Positions 1-7,717 are shown, numbered from the stretch's first letter. The stretch is DNA of 16,780 nucleotides from an uncultured Rhizobiaceae group bacterium (GCA_937944075.1 CALDZZ010000180.1:1-16780); one strand, 5' to 3'. Notes: a model not told the origin generated them from the sequence alone. Made by a program: numbers and translations.

Positions 1-342
1 GATATCGAAATAATATATGGCGATGAAGTTGAGGAAATGACCACAGAAGCGATTGCCAACCAAATCAAGGAACGAGTCGGGACAGGTCCTGTTTATCTGA
101 CGTTTGATATAGATTGTCTTGATCCAGCCTTTGCGCCTGGCACTGGAACTCCTGTTTCCGGCGGACCTTCTTCTGCGAAAATGCTGGGTGTTTTGCGAAA
201 ACTTGGAAGCCTGAACATAGTGGGTTCGGATGTGGTGGAAGTTGCTCCTGCATACGATCATGCAGACATTACTGCCATTGCAGGATCCATGGTCGCCATG
301 TATATGGTTTGCCTTCAGGCGGAAAAGCGTATCGAGAGCTAA
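1..342 (+). CDS. speB: Agmatinase (ureohydrolase family), 3' part only
   Basis: The frame is open from base 1, so the 5' part of the gene lies outside the window; 113 C-terminal residues are visible. Agmatinase hydrolyses agmatine to putrescine and urea in the cytoplasm with a binuclear Mn centre. The visible part carries the family signature FDIDCLDPAFAPGTGTP (visible residues 35-51), whose Asp36 and Asp38 are the expected metal ligands, followed by a proposed substrate-side VVEVAPAYD stretch. Ending shortly after this region is normal for the family. The ATG at 37 is internal and should not be taken as the start. argC follows on the same strand after 77 bp; speB beside argC is common in rhizobia. 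Another ureohydrolase (arginase, guanidinobutyrase) is possible, but the signature matches agmatinase best. Confidence 0.88.
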   Translation, partial: DIEIIYGDEVEEMTTEAIANQIKERVGTGPVYLTFDIDCLDPAFAPGTGTPVSGGPSSAKMLGVLRKLGSLNIVGSDVVEVAPAYDHADITAIAGSMVAMYMVCLQAEKRIES

Positions 343-419
343 ACCCTTGTATTTTGATTCTGATATTGATTACAACCTGTTGAAATAACTACAGATTACT
401 GGAACTGGCCGAGACAGAA

Positions 420-1361
420 ATGACCAAGCATATTTTTATAGACGGTGAACATGGCACGACAGGCTTACAAATCCGCGAAAGGCTTGCAAAGCGTGATGAC
501 CTTAATATGCTATCCCTTGCAATGGAAGATCGTCGCGATGAGAACAAGCGCCGCGAGATGCTGAGCCGTTGTGATGTCGCAATTCTGTGCCTACCGGATG
601 ATGCTGCAATTGAGGCTGTTCAGTTAATCGAGGAAACCGGTAATGCGGATTGTACAGTCATTGATACATCGACTGCGCACAGGACCCAGCCTGACTGGGC
701 ATTTGGCTTTGCAGAAATGGACAAGCAACAAAGTGAAACGATCAAATCCTCAAAACGAATTAGCAATCCTGGGTGCTATTCAACCGGAGCAATTGCCCTC
801 TTGAAACCCTTAATTGAAACCGGTGTGATGAAGCCCGATTGCGCGGTAAGCATTAATGCGGTTTCAGGGTATACGGGCGGTGGCAAACAGTTGATTGCAC
901 AAATGGAAGACCCTTCGAACGGTGATCACATTGCAACATCATTTCACCTTTATGCGATGACATTGGAACATAAACATGTACCGGAAATCATGGCGCGTTC
1001 CGGCCTTAACAAACGTCCGATTTTCATGCCAAGTGTTGCGCGTTTTCCGCAAGGGATGCTGGTCTCAATCCCAATCCATCTTGAGCAACTGTCATATGCC
1101 AGCATCGAGACGGTTCGCGGCGCACTGGAAGTTCACTATGAAGGCAGTGAGTTCGTATCGGTTGCCTCGAAAGAAGAAACGGCAAAGACTTCTCAAGTCA
1201 AACCGGAAGATTATGCAAACCGCGATGACATGAAATTGTGGGTTTTTGGCAATGAAGAAAATGGTCATGTTAACCTGATTGCGCAACTTGATAATCTTGG
1301 CAAAGGCGCATCAGGTGCAGCTGTTCAAAACCTTAATCTCGTATTGAACAAGTATTCCTAA
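420..1361 (+). CDS. argC: N-acetyl-gamma-glutamyl-phosphate reductase (type 2, short form)
   Basis: This enzyme catalyses the NADPH-dependent reduction of N-acetylglutamyl phosphate to the semialdehyde, the third step of arginine synthesis. The protein has 313 residues, the usual length of the short type 2 family. It has an N-terminal Rossmann segment with the nucleotide-binding loop DGEHGTTGLQ (8-17), the catalytic cysteine in SNPGCYSTG (Cys119), the loop GYTGGGK (150-156) and a C-terminal-domain histidine motif LEHKHVPEI (182-190). The start ATG is preceded by a weak GAGACAG ribosome site, and no alternative start fits better. It lies downstream of speB on the same strand and may share its transcript. 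Its stop codon overlaps the stop region of the convergent ctaA by 4 bp. Confidence 0.96.
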   Translation: MTKHIFIDGEHGTTGLQIRERLAKRDDLNMLSLAMEDRRDENKRREMLSRCDVAILCLPDDAAIEAVQLIEETGNADCTVIDTSTAHRTQPDWAFGFAEMDKQQSETIKSSKRISNPGCYSTGAIALLKPLIETGVMKPDCAVSINAVSGYTGGGKQLIAQMEDPSNGDHIATSFHLYAMTLEHKHVPEIMARSGLNKRPIFMPSVARFPQGMLVSIPIHLEQLSYASIETVRGALEVHYEGSEFVSVASKEETAKTSQVKPEDYANRDDMKLWVFGNEENGHVNLIAQLDNLGKGASGAAVQNLNLVLNKYS

Positions 1362-2431
1362 ACCACGCGTTGCAATGGTGCGCTCTTTATGGCGCGCCAA
1401 TGGGCAATCGCAAAGCCTAGCACGACGATAGCCCCGCCCTGGTGATACAATCCCCAGCTGAGCGGTACTTGCAAGACTAGCGTAATTACCCCGATTGTTG
1501 CCTGAGCTACAATCAACAATAGTAGAACAATGCTGCGGCGCTTGTGGGTAATACCAGAATGAGACTTTAGTGAACTCACAACATGTAGAATTGCCAGTAT
1601 CAGCAAGGCATAAGCGCTCATGCGGTGAATGAATTGCACGGTTTTCGGATTTTCAAATGCGTTGATCCACGCAGGAGTTTGTATCCACAAATCGCCGGGA
1701 ATGATACTGCCGTCCATCGTCGGCCAGTCGTTGAAGGCAAGCCCTGCGTCAAGCCCTGCTACCAATGCACCAAGAAAGATCTGTATCAAAATTGCCAGAA
1801 CCAGTAATTTCGCAAGAATGGCAACCAATTTTGTTACTGGTTCATTGCTGTGTGTAGCCAACGAGCGTGCTAGCCAGAATGTATAGGCAAATATGATACA
1901 GGCGAGTGTCAGATGCGTTGCAAGGCGATATTGACTGACATCCACACGCTCTACCAACCCCGAGCTTACCATCCACCAGCCGATAAAACCCTGCAGGCCA
2001 CCAAGTACAAACAGAAAGGCAAGATGAGGTTTTATCCAGCTTTCAAGACGACCGGTAATCCAGAAGAATGCAAGCGGGAAGAAAACAACCAGACCTATGA
2101 AACGCCCAAGAAAACGATGGCCCCACTCCCACCAGTAGATGAATTTGAAATCTTCCATGCTCATACCCTTGTTGATGAGCTGGTATTCAGGAATTTGACG
2201 ATATTTTTCGAGTGCTATTTCCCAATCATTTGCATTTAGTGGAGGAATAGCGCCAAGGATTGGTTTCCATTCTGTAATGGATAATCCGGAATCAGTGAGC
2301 CTTGTAGCGCCTCCTACAATCACCATGACAAAAATAAGAAATGCGACGAAATACAACCAGTTGCGTACTTGCGCCTGGTATTTTTCAAAAGTCTCAACTT
2401 CGTAGAAATCACTATGTGTTGTTACAGTCAC
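1358..2431 (-). CDS. ctaA: Heme A synthase (COX15/CtaA family)
   Basis: This integral inner-membrane enzyme oxidises the C8 methyl of heme O to give heme A for aa3-type cytochrome oxidase. The 357-residue protein has about eight hydrophobic segments. Conserved features are GGATRLTDSGLSITEWKP (40-57), WEWGHRFLGR (101-110), RLATHL (169-174), FIHRMSAY (267-274) and WGLYHQGGA (326-334). The four histidines expected to bind the two hemes are His105, His173, His269 and His330. The length and lack of cysteine pairs fit the proteobacterial/mitochondrial COX15 type rather than the Bacillus type. The start ATG has a strong GAGGTGA ribosome site that could be folded into a small hairpin (see 2438-2452). 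It is convergent with argC and divergent from the DUF2842 gene. Confidence 0.96.
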   Translation of the reverse strand: MTVTTHSDFYEVETFEKYQAQVRNWLYFVAFLIFVMVIVGGATRLTDSGLSITEWKPILGAIPPLNANDWEIALEKYRQIPEYQLINKGMSMEDFKFIYWWEWGHRFLGRFIGLVVFFPLAFFWITGRLESWIKPHLAFLFVLGGLQGFIGWWMVSSGLVERVDVSQYRLATHLTLACIIFAYTFWLARSLATHSNEPVTKLVAILAKLLVLAILIQIFLGALVAGLDAGLAFNDWPTMDGSIIPGDLWIQTPAWINAFENPKTVQFIHRMSAYALLILAILHVVSSLKSHSGITHKRRSIVLLLLIVAQATIGVITLVLQVPLSWGLYHQGGAIVVLGFAIAHWRAIKSAPLQRVV

Positions 2432-2437
2432 ATTTCA

Positions 2438-2452
2438 CCTCATTTGTTGAGG
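2438..2452 (-). promoter_or_regulatory. Hairpin overlapping the ctaA ribosome binding site
   Basis: On the minus strand CCTCA, a 5-nt loop and TGAGG form a perfect 5-bp stem. The 3' arm contains the GAGG core of the ctaA Shine-Dalgarno sequence (GAGGTGAA just before ATG). Pairing would hide the ribosome site, so translation of heme A synthase could be affected by folding. The inverted repeat is visible; a regulatory role is inferred, and a 5-bp stem alone is weak. Confidence 0.4.
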
Positions 2453-2465
2453 CATAAATTGCATT

Positions 2466-2488
2466 GGGGCCGGAGATTCTCAAGCCCC
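2466..2488. repeat. Imperfect inverted repeat in the ctaA/DUF2842 divergent region
   Basis: GGGGC (2466-2470) and GCCCC (2484-2488) are perfect 5-bp arms, with an inner GAG-ATT-CTC mini-palindrome between them. It sits 35 bp upstream of the ctaA start and 67 bp upstream of the preferred DUF2842 start, so it could be an operator or an RNA stem in the ctaA leader. No known regulator site is recognised. Confidence 0.45.
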
Positions 2489-2491
2489 TGC

Positions 2492-2514
2492 TTGCGTGAC
2501 AAGCGGTCGCGCAA
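2492..2514. repeat. 9-bp inverted repeat between ctaA and the DUF2842 gene
   Basis: TTGCGTGAC (2492-2500) and GTCGCGCAA (2506-2514) are inverted copies with one mismatch (T/G, a wobble in RNA) around a 5-bp spacer. This is the strongest dyad in the short divergent promoter region. It is a candidate operator controlling ctaA, the DUF2842 gene or both. It does not match the FNR/FixK consensus TTGAT-N4-ATCAA. Function is not assigned. Confidence 0.5.
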
Positions 2515-2555
2515 TCTTTCATTGATTTACAGAAGCAATGCAATATGTAGAGACT

Positions 2556-2774
2556 ATGACGCAAAAAACACGAAAACTCATCGGCACGTTTCTAATTGTG
2601 GCAATTGCCCTGTTGTATGCACTTGTTGCCACCACCATAGCGGCAGCAAAACTTGCCGATGCCAGCGGCTGGGTTCATTTGATCTATTTTCTGGTTTCCG
2701 GGATATTTTGGGTTGTACCGGCAATGCTGATTATCAACTGGATGCTGAAGCCGGACAAAAAGCCAAACGCCTGA
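2556..2774 (+). CDS. DUF2842 family small membrane protein
   Basis: This small protein (72 residues from the preferred start) has two hydrophobic segments, about residues 8-30 and 38-60. They are separated by a short loop containing DASGWVHL, and a charged KPDKKPNA tail follows. It resembles the alphaproteobacterial DUF2842 family, whose function is unknown. The frame also has an ATG at 2538, but the ATG at 2556 begins MTQKTRKLIGTF, which is how family members usually start, and it has a purine-rich GTAGAGAC just upstream. The gene is divergent from ctaA, a neighbourhood seen in other rhizobia, so a link to the respiratory membrane is possible but unproven. It ends 17 bp before the convergent deacetylase gene. 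Confidence 0.8.
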   Translation: MTQKTRKLIGTFLIVAIALLYALVATTIAAAKLADASGWVHLIYFLVSGIFWVVPAMLIINWMLKPDKKPNA

Positions 2775-2791
2775 TTCAAATGTATTTACTT

Positions 2792-3841
2792 TCAGGCAAT
2801 ATCAACTTTGCTGCTTTTATTTTTAAGCCTGGTTGGCACACCTGACAAAAGTGTTTTCACATACCGTTTTGACTGATGGTGTCCGTTCAGGGAAACTCTT
2901 GGCAGTGCAGTCATATGATCCTGATGTTCATTATAAAGGACGCCATGGCGCGTTGTTGCTGCTGTTCTAAATCCCAGCTCAGTGGCAATTTCAAACTCTC
3001 TTTTGCCAGCAACATCTTTCATGCCGTAAGGATATGCAAAGTGTATGGGATCTTTTCCCAATATGGATTTAATGACTTCCCTGCTCTCCTGCATTTCGCT
3101 TCTGGCGTAATCCTTGTCAATTTTGGAAAGTGCATAATGATTCATGGTATGTGCACCAATTGTACAAAGAGGGTCTTTTGCAAGTGCTTTGATCTCCTCC
3201 CAGTTCATGATGTTTTCCAACACATGAGCCTTTGCATCAAATCCGTATGCCTTGCACAGCTTCGTAACAATTTCGCGTTGTAGAACCTGATCAATATCCA
3301 GTAGAAGCCTTTTTACAAGCTGGAAGTAGATGGTGTTTTTCTTTTCATAGGTTGAAACGTCAAATTCCTGTCGACCGTCTGGAAGTTCAACCGTAATTTT
3401 CTTCTGTTTTGCAATGACGTGCTCGACATCTTCCCACCAAAGCGTTGACTTGCCCTCTGTCAGTCCCGGGGAAACGTAGATCGCGTACGGAACATTATGA
3501 CGCCTGAAGATAGGCACAGCATTTGTTGTATTATCCTTGTAACCATCATCAAGTGTAATGCAGATGAATGGTTTGGCGTTTTTATACTGAGCCGGGTTTT
3601 CCAAACGCATTGCAACTTCATCAAGGGAAATGAATTCATACCCACCTGTTTTCAAATCAAGAATGACTTCATCCAGAAATTCCGGCGAGGCTGACAAGTG
3701 ATAGTTTGGCGAAAAAGGTGTTAATGCAACATTTTGCACTCTATGCAACATCAAGATGGAACCAATGCCACCCAACACAGGCGTGAGCAAACTTTCCGCG
3801 CCCGTGTAATACAATGTGTTTAATACTATTTTGCGCCACAT
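2792..3841 (-). CDS. Polysaccharide deacetylase family protein (NodB homology domain)
   Basis: This is a carbohydrate esterase 4-type deacetylase of 349 residues, expected to remove N- or O-acetyl groups from a sugar polymer or its lipid-linked precursor. The NodB motifs are present: ITLDDGY (95-101) with the catalytic base/metal Asp pair 98-99, GAHTMNH (229-235) with metal-binding His231 and His235, FAYPYG (268-273), and LPRV (313-316). There is an insertion of about 100 residues between the first two motifs, as in polymer-modifying deacetylases of exopolysaccharide loci. No classical signal peptide is evident; the N-terminal stretch is only moderately hydrophobic, so location is unclear. 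No good ribosome site precedes the ATG. It is divergent from the GNAT acyltransferase gene across 104 bp containing two inverted repeats. Confidence 0.88.
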   Translation of the reverse strand: MWRKIVLNTLYYTGAESLLTPVLGGIGSILMLHRVQNVALTPFSPNYHLSASPEFLDEVILDLKTGGYEFISLDEVAMRLENPAQYKNAKPFICITLDDGYKDNTTNAVPIFRRHNVPYAIYVSPGLTEGKSTLWWEDVEHVIAKQKKITVELPDGRQEFDVSTYEKKNTIYFQLVKRLLLDIDQVLQREIVTKLCKAYGFDAKAHVLENIMNWEEIKALAKDPLCTIGAHTMNHYALSKIDKDYARSEMQESREVIKSILGKDPIHFAYPYGMKDVAGKREFEIATELGFRTAATTRHGVLYNEHQDHMTALPRVSLNGHHQSKRYVKTLLSGVPTRLKNKSSKVDIA

Positions 3842-3875
3842 ATGGGATTTATCACAGACGGTTATATGGAATTTA

Positions 3876-3903
3876 ACTCTTGGCGTATATTAGTAACAAG
3901 AGT
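3876..3903. repeat. 7-14-7 inverted repeat, candidate operator
   Basis: ACTCTTG (3876-3882) and CAAGAGT (3897-3903) are perfect inverted copies separated by 14 AT-rich bases. The geometry suits a dimeric DNA-binding protein contacting successive major grooves. It lies between the divergent deacetylase and acyltransferase genes. The regulator is unknown. Confidence 0.5.
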
Positions 3904-3909
3904 CTTTAG

Positions 3910-3930
3910 AAATAGTTGCGAAAACTATTT
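3910..3930. repeat. 8-5-8 inverted repeat just upstream of the GNAT gene
   Basis: AAATAGTT (3910-3917) and AACTATTT (3923-3930) are perfect inverted copies around GCGAA. The repeat ends 5 bp before the ribosome site of the GNAT gene. It could be an operator or a leader hairpin; followed only by a short T-pair, it is not a convincing terminator. Confidence 0.5.
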
Positions 3931-3945
3931 TAATCAGGAAATACA

Positions 3946-5148
3946 ATGACACAAGTCGACAGTCAGCAAACTCTTGAAACTACTGATATGCAGGTTCTTG
4001 GCGAAATCCATGACTATAAGGTTTTCAAGGTATCCTCGCCATCGATCATAGAGGCTGATTGGAGAGAGATAGAGGAACAGAATACTGCATGTATTTATCA
4101 GCATTATGACTGGGTTCGTATCTGTTGTGAAACCCTTGAGAAAGACCATACGGTTTTTATCGTCATGGGGAAAAATGAAAGTGGAGCTCAGTTTATCCTG
4201 CCAATGGCGGTTGAAAACGGTTTTATAAAAACCCTGAGATGGATAGGCAACACACATTCCAATATTTGTAGTGGTATCTACTCAAAAGACTTTTTAAAAA
4301 CCTCTACACCTGAATTTCTAAAAGATCTTTTTAAACTGATTGGAAGTGGGATTGGCGGGCTTTGCTATGCTCAATTGAACAACCAGCCAAAAGAGTTGGC
4401 TGGCTTCTCCAACCCCCTTTTACATCTGCCACAACAACAGTCCGTCAACAAGATGTATGACATGAACCTGACCCATGGCATGGATGCAATCCTCGATGCC
4501 GGTAATGGAAAACGAAAACGCAAGTTGTGGCGCAAGCAAAACAGGATTGCAGAATCCCAGGGTGGCTTTGAATTTGTTATTCCTAAAACAGATGCCGAAA
4601 AGAAAGAAGCTGTCGAAGAGTTTTTCGTAATGAAGGCCCAACGCTTTAAAGACATGGGTATCAAGGATGTTTTTGCAGATGCTAATGCAAAGCAGTTTGT
4701 CTTTGACCAGGCACTGGCACCTGAAAAGAACGGAATCACGCTTTATGAAATCTACCTTCTAAAGGTTGGCGGCAAGACACGCGCCATGTACGCTGTTGGC
4801 ATCTATGGTAAACGCTGTCAGGCATATGTGAATGCAGTTTCCTATGATGAGTTTTCAAGTAACAGTCCTGGTGAAATGCTTATTTACATGATGGTTGAGC
4901 ATTTGGTGAACAAAGGCTATGAAACGCTTGATCTGGGTGTTGGAAATGAGCGCTACAAACGTTCCTGGTGTCCCAATGAGTATGGGCTTTTTTCAACAAT
5001 CATGCCTTTAACAGGCGCATCCATACCGTTTGTAAAAGCCGTACAAATGAAAAACTCCACCAAGCGTGCATTGCGAAATAATGATGCAATCTGGAGCCGT
5101 TTGAAGAAAATCAGAAAGCTCAAAGCTTCGATTTTCAATTCAAACTAA
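3946..5148 (+). CDS. FemAB/CelD-like GNAT acyltransferase (Acetyltransf_6 type)
   Basis: The protein has 400 residues and no membrane segment, so it is probably cytoplasmic. It resembles the BcsL/CelD group of GNAT-fold proteins found in cellulose and exopolysaccharide loci. Typical features are a basic stretch GKRKRKLWRKQNR (188-200), a central FVMKAQRFKDMG segment (227-238), and a C-terminal acyl-CoA-binding-like region with SPGEMLIYMM (307-316), LDLGVGNERYKRSWCPNEY (328-346). It would acylate a sugar residue or precursor, but the substrate and donor cannot be read from sequence. The start has a good AGGAA ribosome site 5 nt upstream. It is divergent from the deacetylase, suggesting paired control of acylation and deacetylation, and convergent (9-bp gap) with the Wzc-like gene. 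Confidence 0.82.
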   Translation: MTQVDSQQTLETTDMQVLGEIHDYKVFKVSSPSIIEADWREIEEQNTACIYQHYDWVRICCETLEKDHTVFIVMGKNESGAQFILPMAVENGFIKTLRWIGNTHSNICSGIYSKDFLKTSTPEFLKDLFKLIGSGIGGLCYAQLNNQPKELAGFSNPLLHLPQQQSVNKMYDMNLTHGMDAILDAGNGKRKRKLWRKQNRIAESQGGFEFVIPKTDAEKKEAVEEFFVMKAQRFKDMGIKDVFADANAKQFVFDQALAPEKNGITLYEIYLLKVGGKTRAMYAVGIYGKRCQAYVNAVSYDEFSSNSPGEMLIYMMVEHLVNKGYETLDLGVGNERYKRSWCPNEYGLFSTIMPLTGASIPFVKAVQMKNSTKRALRNNDAIWSRLKKIRKLKASIFNSN

Positions 5149-5157
5149 CCCCATCCA

Positions 5158-7482
5158 TCAAGCACTGACTGTAAACTTCATGCCATGCTGGTCTTCAGCA
5201 TCCGGAATGATGTGCAGAATATCCGAGAAACCATCTTCCCTGAGTTCTTCTTCAAGATTCTTGCAATCATTTTTGCGTGCATTGATGCCGCTGATAATCA
5301 CAACAGCATCATCTGTTGCAACCAGATTGATGCCTTCAAGGTTGGCATCACCACAATCCACGACGCAGAAGTCATATGACATTGCGATTGCATCAATCAC
5401 GTCTGACATGGTTTGCATGTCAGGAGCAGGATCACCCTGGAACATGGTGCCTGAAGGGACAACATGCACACCAGACTTCTGATCGCGGTAAATAATATTG
5501 CTTACAGGAACAGCACCGGAAATCAGATTGAAAATACCTGGCAAGTCAGTACCACCCAGCATTTCGTTGGAACTTGCACCACCACCACTCAAATCAATTA
5601 GAACAACGCCATTATCGCTGGATTTGGCAAGTTGGCGTGCAAGGATCCACGATGTCTTGGAACCGCGGTCTCCACCTGGTGATGCAACCACAATGCGAGC
5701 TTCGCCCAAGTCTTCAAAAACACTTGCGGCATAGCGCACAGCAATGGCTCCTGACTTGTTGGCAGGGTTTGTTTCATCTTCATTGGCTTTAGCAGGATTT
5801 ACTGGATTAGGGTTTGCTGTCACAGGAGCGGCTGCATGTTTTTGAGCGCGCTTGTTTACCTTGCCCTTAATGATGCTTTCAAGTTGTGCAAATGGATTTC
5901 TTTTGCGATTATCCGATTGTTCGCTATTCTCTTCCGTTTTTGCAGAACCATTTTCAATTGGCGCTGCAACTGCATAAGCTTCATCACTATTCGTTGTTTC
6001 TGAAGCGGCAGTTTGATTACTGGCAGTTTGCTGATGATTTGAATTTCTTACACTACCGATGCTGCTAATAAGTGAGCCAGCAAGAATTCCCAGAATACTC
6101 AACACAAATGCTGCAAAGGTGCCTGCAATTGTAAAGGGTACAACCTTTGGAAAATACGGCTCGTCCGGCATCGTACGTGATGGATAGATTTCTGCATCAA
6201 TAGGTGCAAAATCTGCGCGACTGATCGCATCCAGATTTCTCTTTTGATACTCAGCCAATAGCTCTCGATAAGAGTCGGCCTTTCTGATCAATGCATCCAG
6301 CTTGACTTCCTGCTTGCTGACGCGAACAACTTCTTCTTTCAACGTCGCAATTTCACCAAGCAGGTCTTGCTCTGTTTCCTTTGTGAGATTGACATTGTTT
6401 TCAAGGCTTTTCAGAATGTTATTGGCTGCACTTTTGATTTGCCTGTCAAAATCAGCTACCTGAGAGTTGAGGGCTTTCAGACGTGGATGACCTGGCAGCA
6501 GAGTTGTTGACAGATCAGAAATTTGCGCACGTAATTCAACTTCACGTTCACGCAGACGCTGGATCAAAGGAGATTCGATAACTTCCGGAATTACATCCAG
6601 CGAAGCACCGCTTTTCAATGCGGCACGGATTGAAGCAACCTTGGCTTGTGCAGAAGAACGCTCTGCGCGTAAACGTGATAATTCTGTTGAAATTTCAGAT
6701 AGTTGCTGTCTTGCAAGCGATTCATTTGCACTACTGCCCTGAAGCACATTTTCTCTTGCTCTGAACGCTGCAACCTCAGCCTCTGCTTCTCGAAGGTTTT
6801 TACTGTATTCGGTGACGATCGGGTTCAGCCAGACCTTTGCATCCTTGGTAAGGGTCTTCTTTTTCTCTTCAAGCGTGTTGACGTATTCTTGTGCAATAAG
6901 ATTGGGAACTTCAAAGGCTGTTATCGGATTATTGGCCCAGAATTCAATGACAATCGCACGTGATCTTTCAATAGGATAAATATCAAGGCGTTCCTTGAAT
7001 TCCTTTAGAATAGAAGACTGACTGCCACTCAGTGTTTCATTTTCAGCCGCATTGAAGCGACGCTTTTTGTCAGGTGCAAAATAATCACCCAGTTTATCCA
7101 GAGCGCCTTTTTCATCAAACTGGGAAATATGGTCTGTATTTTTTGAATTATCCTGCTGTTCAAGCAAATCCAGAATGCGTAGGGCTATCTTGTCAGAGGT
7201 GAGAATTTCCACCTGACTTCGTATAGCTTCCTCATCGTACTGATTTCCAACCAGCTGCCCGCCTGTGTCTGATGCAGGTCTGTTATAGGCATTATCCTTG
7301 CTCTCAATAATAATACGGGCATTGGAGTCATATCGCGGTGAAATAGACGACAGCAACAGAAACAGGCAGATGGCTGTCAAAATGGTAATTAAAAGGACTA
7401 ACCACCATTTTCTTTTCAATGCAGCAAAGAGGCCAATGACATCAATATCATCGTCCTGCATTAATACATTAGGATCTGACAT
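5158..7482 (-). CDS. Wzc/ExoP-like polysaccharide co-polymerase with degenerate kinase domain
   Basis: This 774-residue inner-membrane protein is of the Wzz/Wzc class and controls chain length and export of a surface polysaccharide. Order of parts: N-terminal Wzz domain with membrane segment 1 (about 25-46); a long periplasmic coiled coil (about 200-420) with the conserved LPGHPRL (329-335); a proline-rich PDEPYFPKVVP (439-449) leading into membrane segment 2 (about 448-473); a low-complexity linker rich in Asn, Ala and Glu (about 480-578); and a ParA/BY-kinase-like domain (about 580-770). The kinase motifs are altered: the Walker A position reads SPGGDRGSKTS (601-611), with Ser in place of the Gly before Lys; the A' motif reads VVLIDLSGG without the second Asp; and there is no tyrosine cluster at the C-terminus (ends MKFTVSA). 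Good ribosome site CGGAG. It is divergent from the Wza-like gene. Confidence 0.9.
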   Translation of the reverse strand: MSDPNVLMQDDDIDVIGLFAALKRKWWLVLLITILTAICLFLLLSSISPRYDSNARIIIESKDNAYNRPASDTGGQLVGNQYDEEAIRSQVEILTSDKIALRILDLLEQQDNSKNTDHISQFDEKGALDKLGDYFAPDKKRRFNAAENETLSGSQSSILKEFKERLDIYPIERSRAIVIEFWANNPITAFEVPNLIAQEYVNTLEEKKKTLTKDAKVWLNPIVTEYSKNLREAEAEVAAFRARENVLQGSSANESLARQQLSEISTELSRLRAERSSAQAKVASIRAALKSGASLDVIPEVIESPLIQRLREREVELRAQISDLSTTLLPGHPRLKALNSQVADFDRQIKSAANNILKSLENNVNLTKETEQDLLGEIATLKEEVVRVSKQEVKLDALIRKADSYRELLAEYQKRNLDAISRADFAPIDAEIYPSRTMPDEPYFPKVVPFTIAGTFAAFVLSILGILAGSLISSIGSVRNSNHQQTASNQTAASETTNSDEAYAVAAPIENGSAKTEENSEQSDNRKRNPFAQLESIIKGKVNKRAQKHAAAPVTANPNPVNPAKANEDETNPANKSGAIAVRYAASVFEDLGEARIVVASPGGDRGSKTSWILARQLAKSSDNGVVLIDLSGGGASSNEMLGGTDLPGIFNLISGAVPVSNIIYRDQKSGVHVVPSGTMFQGDPAPDMQTMSDVIDAIAMSYDFCVVDCGDANLEGINLVATDDAVVIISGINARKNDCKNLEEELREDGFSDILHIIPDAEDQHGMKFTVSA

Positions 7483-7717
7483 GCTTATTACTCCGAATAC
7501 TCGATGCTCGTACTTAATTGAAGCGCATGACTGCGCGAACTCTCAACAGACAATGAACGAACATGGTAACCAAGGAGTTAAGATAAATTGCAATAACGGC
7601 TGTAAATAAAGATTTCCGGCAAACAAGTTTCAAATATTTTACCAGCTATTAACCATAACAGATGTTTAATGATGCAATCTTCTTAAACAATAAATTGCCA
7701 TTCGGGGATCTGTTAAT
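7483..7717. promoter_or_regulatory. Divergent promoter region between Wzc-like and Wza-like genes
   Basis: This 235-bp AT-rich gap is the longest in the window and must carry promoters for both export genes. It holds a short perfect dyad GCGCA-TGAC-TGCGC (7523-7536) near the Wzc-like start and two copies of ATAAATTGC (7583-7591 and 7690-7698). The ribosome site of the Wzc-like gene is CGGAG; that of the Wza-like gene is a weaker GGGGAT. No small gene with convincing coding character was found here. Confidence 0.5.

Larger units (their letters stand above)
3842..3945. promoter_or_regulatory. Divergent promoter region of deacetylase and GNAT genes
   Basis: This 104-bp AT-rich spacer must hold the promoters for both divergent genes. 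It contains two clear inverted repeats, listed separately. A ribosome site AGGAA (3936-3940) lies 5 nt before the GNAT ATG. I cannot assign reliable -35/-10 boxes. Confidence 0.5.

Noticed and set aside
2492..2514. Inverted repeat as an FNR/FixK box
   Set aside because: The arms are TTGCGTGAC/GTCGCGCAA, not TTGAT/ATCAA, and the spacing differs.
2369..2845. 158-codon open frame on the plus strand
   Set aside because: It overlaps the ctaA start and the DUF2842 gene in another frame; the product is low-quality Cys/His/Arg-rich sequence without domains.
7583..7698. Two ATAAATTGC copies as a regulatory direct repeat
   Set aside because: Nine AT-rich bases 107 bp apart can easily recur by chance in such DNA; noted only in the region description.
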